Assembly (NCBI RefSeq): GCF_023555495.1
Contig: NZ_JALCZO010000004.1
Span: forward strand, 1 to 64,000
DNA from: Polaribacter sp. Z022
GTDB taxonomy: Bacteria; Bacteroidota; Bacteroidia; Flavobacteriales; Flavobacteriaceae
DNA length: 64,000 nt
Direction of reading: 5' to 3'
The position numbers were made by a program, and so were the translations under genes. Below the pieces are notes generated by a model. It worked only from the letters and a program-made list of their open reading frames with translations. It did no database searches and was not told where the DNA came from. Below, one piece after another: positions 61,892-64,000 of this stretch; the first letter of the stretch is position 1; the number at the start of each line of letters is the position of its first letter.

Positions 61892-61899
61892 CAAAAATA
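61892..61899 (-). promoter_or_regulatory. Promoter -7 element of the M1 peptidase gene
   Basis: Exact minus-strand TATTTTTG, 13 bases before the first possible ATG. Confidence 0.58.
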
Positions 61900-61964
61900 A
61901 GAAATAATAAAATTGTAGCTGTTAATGAGCAGTTAAATTCAAAAAGTATACCAAAACATATAAA

Positions 61965-61997
61965 AAAAGCTGTAATCAATTAAGATTACAGCTTTTT
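61965..61997 (-). terminator. Terminator of the second DUF4252 gene
   Basis: Stem GCTGTAATC / GATTACAGC with a 6-base loop and a T run on the minus strand. Confidence 0.88.
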
Positions 61998-62017
61998 AAA
62001 ATAACAAAATAAATATT

Positions 62018-62560
62018 TTATTTTCCTTTAAAAATAGCGCTAAATTGTTCTAAACCAACATTGTCTCCATCAATCTTAACATTATTCATCATTTCTATAA
62101 TTTTAGCAGGGTTCATGTTTTCGCCTAACAAACGAGCAACACCCACACCAGCTTCTTTACCATAACCAAAAGCAATTACTTCGTCTATAGAATCTGTATC
62201 ACCAGTATAATATAGGTTTACATGCATTCCTTTTGCTTTCATAGACATTAAAGATTTATACTCTTTGTTATCTGTAAAAATACTTTTTAACTTCCCTTTT
62301 TCTACTTCATATGCAGCTTCATTGCCTTTAATTGGTAATGCAACAACATTTACTTTTCGAATACTTTTTAACGTAGCTTTTACATCTTCTGATACATCTT
62401 CTGATTTTAGTTGTAAAAAACTTGTAGGAATATCTACTGTTATAAAACCTGTTTTTTCTTGACTTTCTACTAAATATCCTTGTAATGATTTTTCGTTTTT
62501 ACATGAAGTTACCATTAGTACAAGTAATAATAAAGAAAGTACTTTAGTTATATTTTTCAT
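62018..62560 (-). CDS. DUF4252 lipoprotein
   Basis: Lipoprotein of 180 residues: MKNITKVLSLLLLVLMVTSC with Cys20 as lipidation site. The rest resembles DUF4252 (FLQLKSEDVSEDVKATLKSIRKVNVVALP; VNLYYTGDTDSIDEVIAFGYGKEAGVGVARLLGENMNPAKI). Function unknown. One of two DUF4252 genes in a row, last in the sigma/anti-sigma operon, and probably also partly separated by the hairpin between them. Confidence 0.83.
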   Translation of the reverse strand: MKNITKVLSLLLLVLMVTSCKNEKSLQGYLVESQEKTGFITVDIPTSFLQLKSEDVSEDVKATLKSIRKVNVVALPIKGNEAAYEVEKGKLKSIFTDNKEYKSLMSMKAKGMHVNLYYTGDTDSIDEVIAFGYGKEAGVGVARLLGENMNPAKIIEMMNNVKIDGDNVGLEQFSAIFKGK

Positions 62561-62588
62561 TATTTGTTGTTTATTGTTGATAAAAAAT

Positions 62589-62618
62589 AATAGTTAGATT
62601 TAAATAAATCTAACTATT
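62589..62618 (-). terminator. Hairpin between the two DUF4252 genes
   Basis: Perfect 14-bp arms AATAGTTAGATTTA / TAAATCTAACTATT with a 2-base loop, then a T-rich stretch on the minus strand. Likely a full or partial terminator, or an mRNA stabiliser between the genes. Confidence 0.7.
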
Positions 62619-62627
62619 AATCTTGAT

Positions 62628-63143
62628 TTACTTGTCTTTTCCTTTAGAAAAAGTATCTGCTAATTCAGACATTTTATTAACATCTATATTACCCGTTAAT
62701 GATACTATAACTGCTTCAGATTGTCCTTTTGTATGCTTATCAATACCTTTAATAAACATTAACACTTCACTTACAAAGTTTTTATTTTTTGTAGATTTTA
62801 CATAAATTTTTACTCGAGAATTATCATCTTTAATTCTCATTAACTGTGTTAAGTTTTGCTTTTTAATGGCAGTATTAGCCATTTTTTCCATTTTGTTTGC
62901 GATATCTGAATTTGATGCCGAAAACATTTTAAATTCTTTTAAATCTTGAATCATTTGAAAGACTTTCATTCCTTCATTATCATCTATTTTTACATTTTTG
63001 AATTTAGAGATTAACTCAAAAGCATCTTTGGTTACTACTACCATATCTACTCCATCCATATCTTCTAAAGAGTCAAAAAAAGATTGTGCGCTTGTTACCA
63101 TTGGTGCAACTACTAACGCTATTAAAATTGTTATTTTTTTCAT
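62628..63143 (-). CDS. DUF4252 exported protein
   Basis: Exported protein of 171 residues with signal peptide MKKITILIALVVAPMVTSAQS and no lipobox. Body: FDSLEDMDGVDMVVVTKDAFELISKF, then LTQLMRIKDDNSRVKIYVKSTKNKNFVSEVLMFIKG, typical of DUF4252. 49 bases after the anti-sigma gene. Unknown function; the family often follows ECF sigma genes in Bacteroidota, suggesting it is part of that regulon. Confidence 0.83.
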   Translation of the reverse strand: MKKITILIALVVAPMVTSAQSFFDSLEDMDGVDMVVVTKDAFELISKFKNVKIDDNEGMKVFQMIQDLKEFKMFSASNSDIANKMEKMANTAIKKQNLTQLMRIKDDNSRVKIYVKSTKNKNFVSEVLMFIKGIDKHTKGQSEAVIVSLTGNIDVNKMSELADTFSKGKDK

Positions 63144-63192
63144 AATTATCTATTCTTTGTTTACTTGGTTTTACTAATTTACTTTACTTGGT

Positions 63193-63615
63193 TTATTTTA
63201 ATATTTTATTAACTGTATTTTCATAAGTATATAAAGTTGCTACTGCTTTTTCTCCTTTTTTAAGGTTAGATGACAAAAGCATTAAGCCTTTACTTATTTG
63301 ATCAAACTGTTTTTGTGCTTGGTATCTATCATATTCATTTTTACCAATAAAAACACTTAATAATAAGACTACTGACGCAGCTACAGATAACCATTTTAAG
63401 TTTCTCTTTTTAGATTTCTTAGGTTCTAACTGAATGGTTTTTGTGTACGTTTCATCTTTGGTTGCAGCAAAATAATTAAACATAAAAGCATATTCTTGCA
63501 AATGTGGTGCTACATTCCCTCCTGTAAAATAGTTTCTTAGGGTTGCTTCTTCTTGCAAAGACGTTTCTGCGTTTTCGTATTTTTCTACTAATTTTTCTAT
63601 GTTAGCTAACTCCAT
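63193..63615 (-). CDS. Putative anti-sigma factor, membrane-anchored
   Basis: Protein of 140 residues. The N-terminus (LVEKYENAETSLQEEATLRNYFTGGNVAPHLQEYAFMFNYF) resembles cytoplasmic zinc-less anti-sigma domains. One membrane helix at about 75-92 (LSVAASVVLLLSVFIGK) and a short outer part follow. It overlaps the sigma gene by 14 bases. Anti-sigma role is from context. Confidence 0.78.
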   Translation of the reverse strand: MELANIEKLVEKYENAETSLQEEATLRNYFTGGNVAPHLQEYAFMFNYFAATKDETYTKTIQLEPKKSKKRNLKWLSVAASVVLLLSVFIGKNEYDRYQAQKQFDQISKGLMLLSSNLKKGEKAVATLYTYENTVNKILK

Positions 63616-64000
63616 AGTTATGTTTTTTAATTAATGCTTCTCTTATCGTTTTTCTTGCTCTAGACAATGCTACTCTAACTGCAGTTGGTTTCATATCTAC
63701 CATTTTGCAAATTTCATCAAAATCATATTGTTCAACATCTCTTAGCTGAATAATAATTTTTTGTTGTTCTGGTAAGCTTTCTATCAATTGGTGCACTTGG
63801 TTTACACTGTCTTGATGTTCTATTTTCTTATCTAAAGACGTTTCTTTTTCTTTATAATTACTGTGTACAAGAGTTAAATTACTTGCTTGTTTACTTTTTA
63901 AACGGTCATAACAATAATTTTTAGTCATTGTCATAGCAAATGCTTCAACATTCTTATAATCAGCAATTTTTTCTTTACTTCTCCATAATTTAAAGAATAG
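63602..64000 (-). CDS. ECF-type RNA polymerase sigma factor, 5' end outside the window
   Basis: Partial gene. The ATG at 63934 is internal: 22 more codons are open upstream to the window edge (LFFKLWRSKEKIADYKNVEAFA), typical of region 2, so the gene continues beyond 64000. Region 2 also has MTMTKNYCYDRLKSK; region 4 is LPEQQKIIIQLRDVEQYDFDEICKMVDMKPTAVRVALSRARKTI. It heads the sigma/anti-sigma/DUF4252 operon. Confidence 0.9.
   Translation of the reverse strand, partial: LFFKLWRSKEKIADYKNVEAFAMTMTKNYCYDRLKSKQASNLTLVHSNYKEKETSLDKKIEHQDSVNQVHQLIESLPEQQKIIIQLRDVEQYDFDEICKMVDMKPTAVRVALSRARKTIREALIKKHNYGVS

Overview
The window is about 30% GC chromosomal DNA from a member of the Flavobacteriaceae (Bacteroidota), probably a marine genus of the Polaribacter/Tenacibaculum type. 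The evidence is PorX and a type IX secretion (T9SS) C-terminal sorting domain, an LpxC-FabZ fusion, many promoters of the Bacteroidota type (TAnnTTTG near -7), few visible Shine-Dalgarno sites, and DUF4252, DUF6495 and YdeI family genes. Genus is inference. I see no rRNA, tRNA, CRISPR array, prophage or insertion sequence.

Layout. 1-490 is a patch of interspersed inverted repeats. 514-3180 holds two DEAD-box helicases (one DbpA-like). 3524-7365 holds an outer-membrane barrel, an EamA permease, a Tat-exported TIM-barrel protein and fabG. 7463-11403 holds an M16 peptidase and sucD. 11466-17457 is one long minus-strand operon: HD hydrolase, lpxD, lpxC-fabZ, lpxA, efp and a second LpxD-like gene. 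porX (17679) is divergent from it, followed by DUF1287, tsaE and an alanine dehydrogenase. 21562-25170 holds small housekeeping genes, including a Cys-poor sirtuin and manA.

25232-37342 looks like an exopolysaccharide synthesis and export locus: a response-regulator/GT2 fusion; a three-gene operon of a giant membrane protein, an Ig-like exported protein and a membrane-anchored glycoside hydrolase; a GT4 transferase; a Wzx-like flippase; and a TPR plus beta-barrel outer-membrane protein. It resembles Pel-type logic but matches no system I can name.

39952-46100 is a tightly overlapping seven-gene operon: CheY-like receiver, H-NOX, triple-PAS histidine kinase, FIST protein, second histidine kinase, Hpt protein and LytTR response regulator. 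It is a full phosphorelay with two protein families linked to nitric oxide sensing. A T9SS-secreted DUF4114 protein lies just downstream, and sequence words found upstream of the operon recur upstream of that gene. These two loci are the best candidates for undescribed systems.

46238-64000 holds DUF6495, the rpsF-rpsR-rplI operon, a second alanine dehydrogenase, a sigma/anti-sigma/barrel operon, a Tat epimerase, a MacAB-like efflux operon, DCC1 and HAD genes, an M1 aminopeptidase, and a second sigma/anti-sigma operon with two DUF4252 genes; its sigma gene runs off the right edge.
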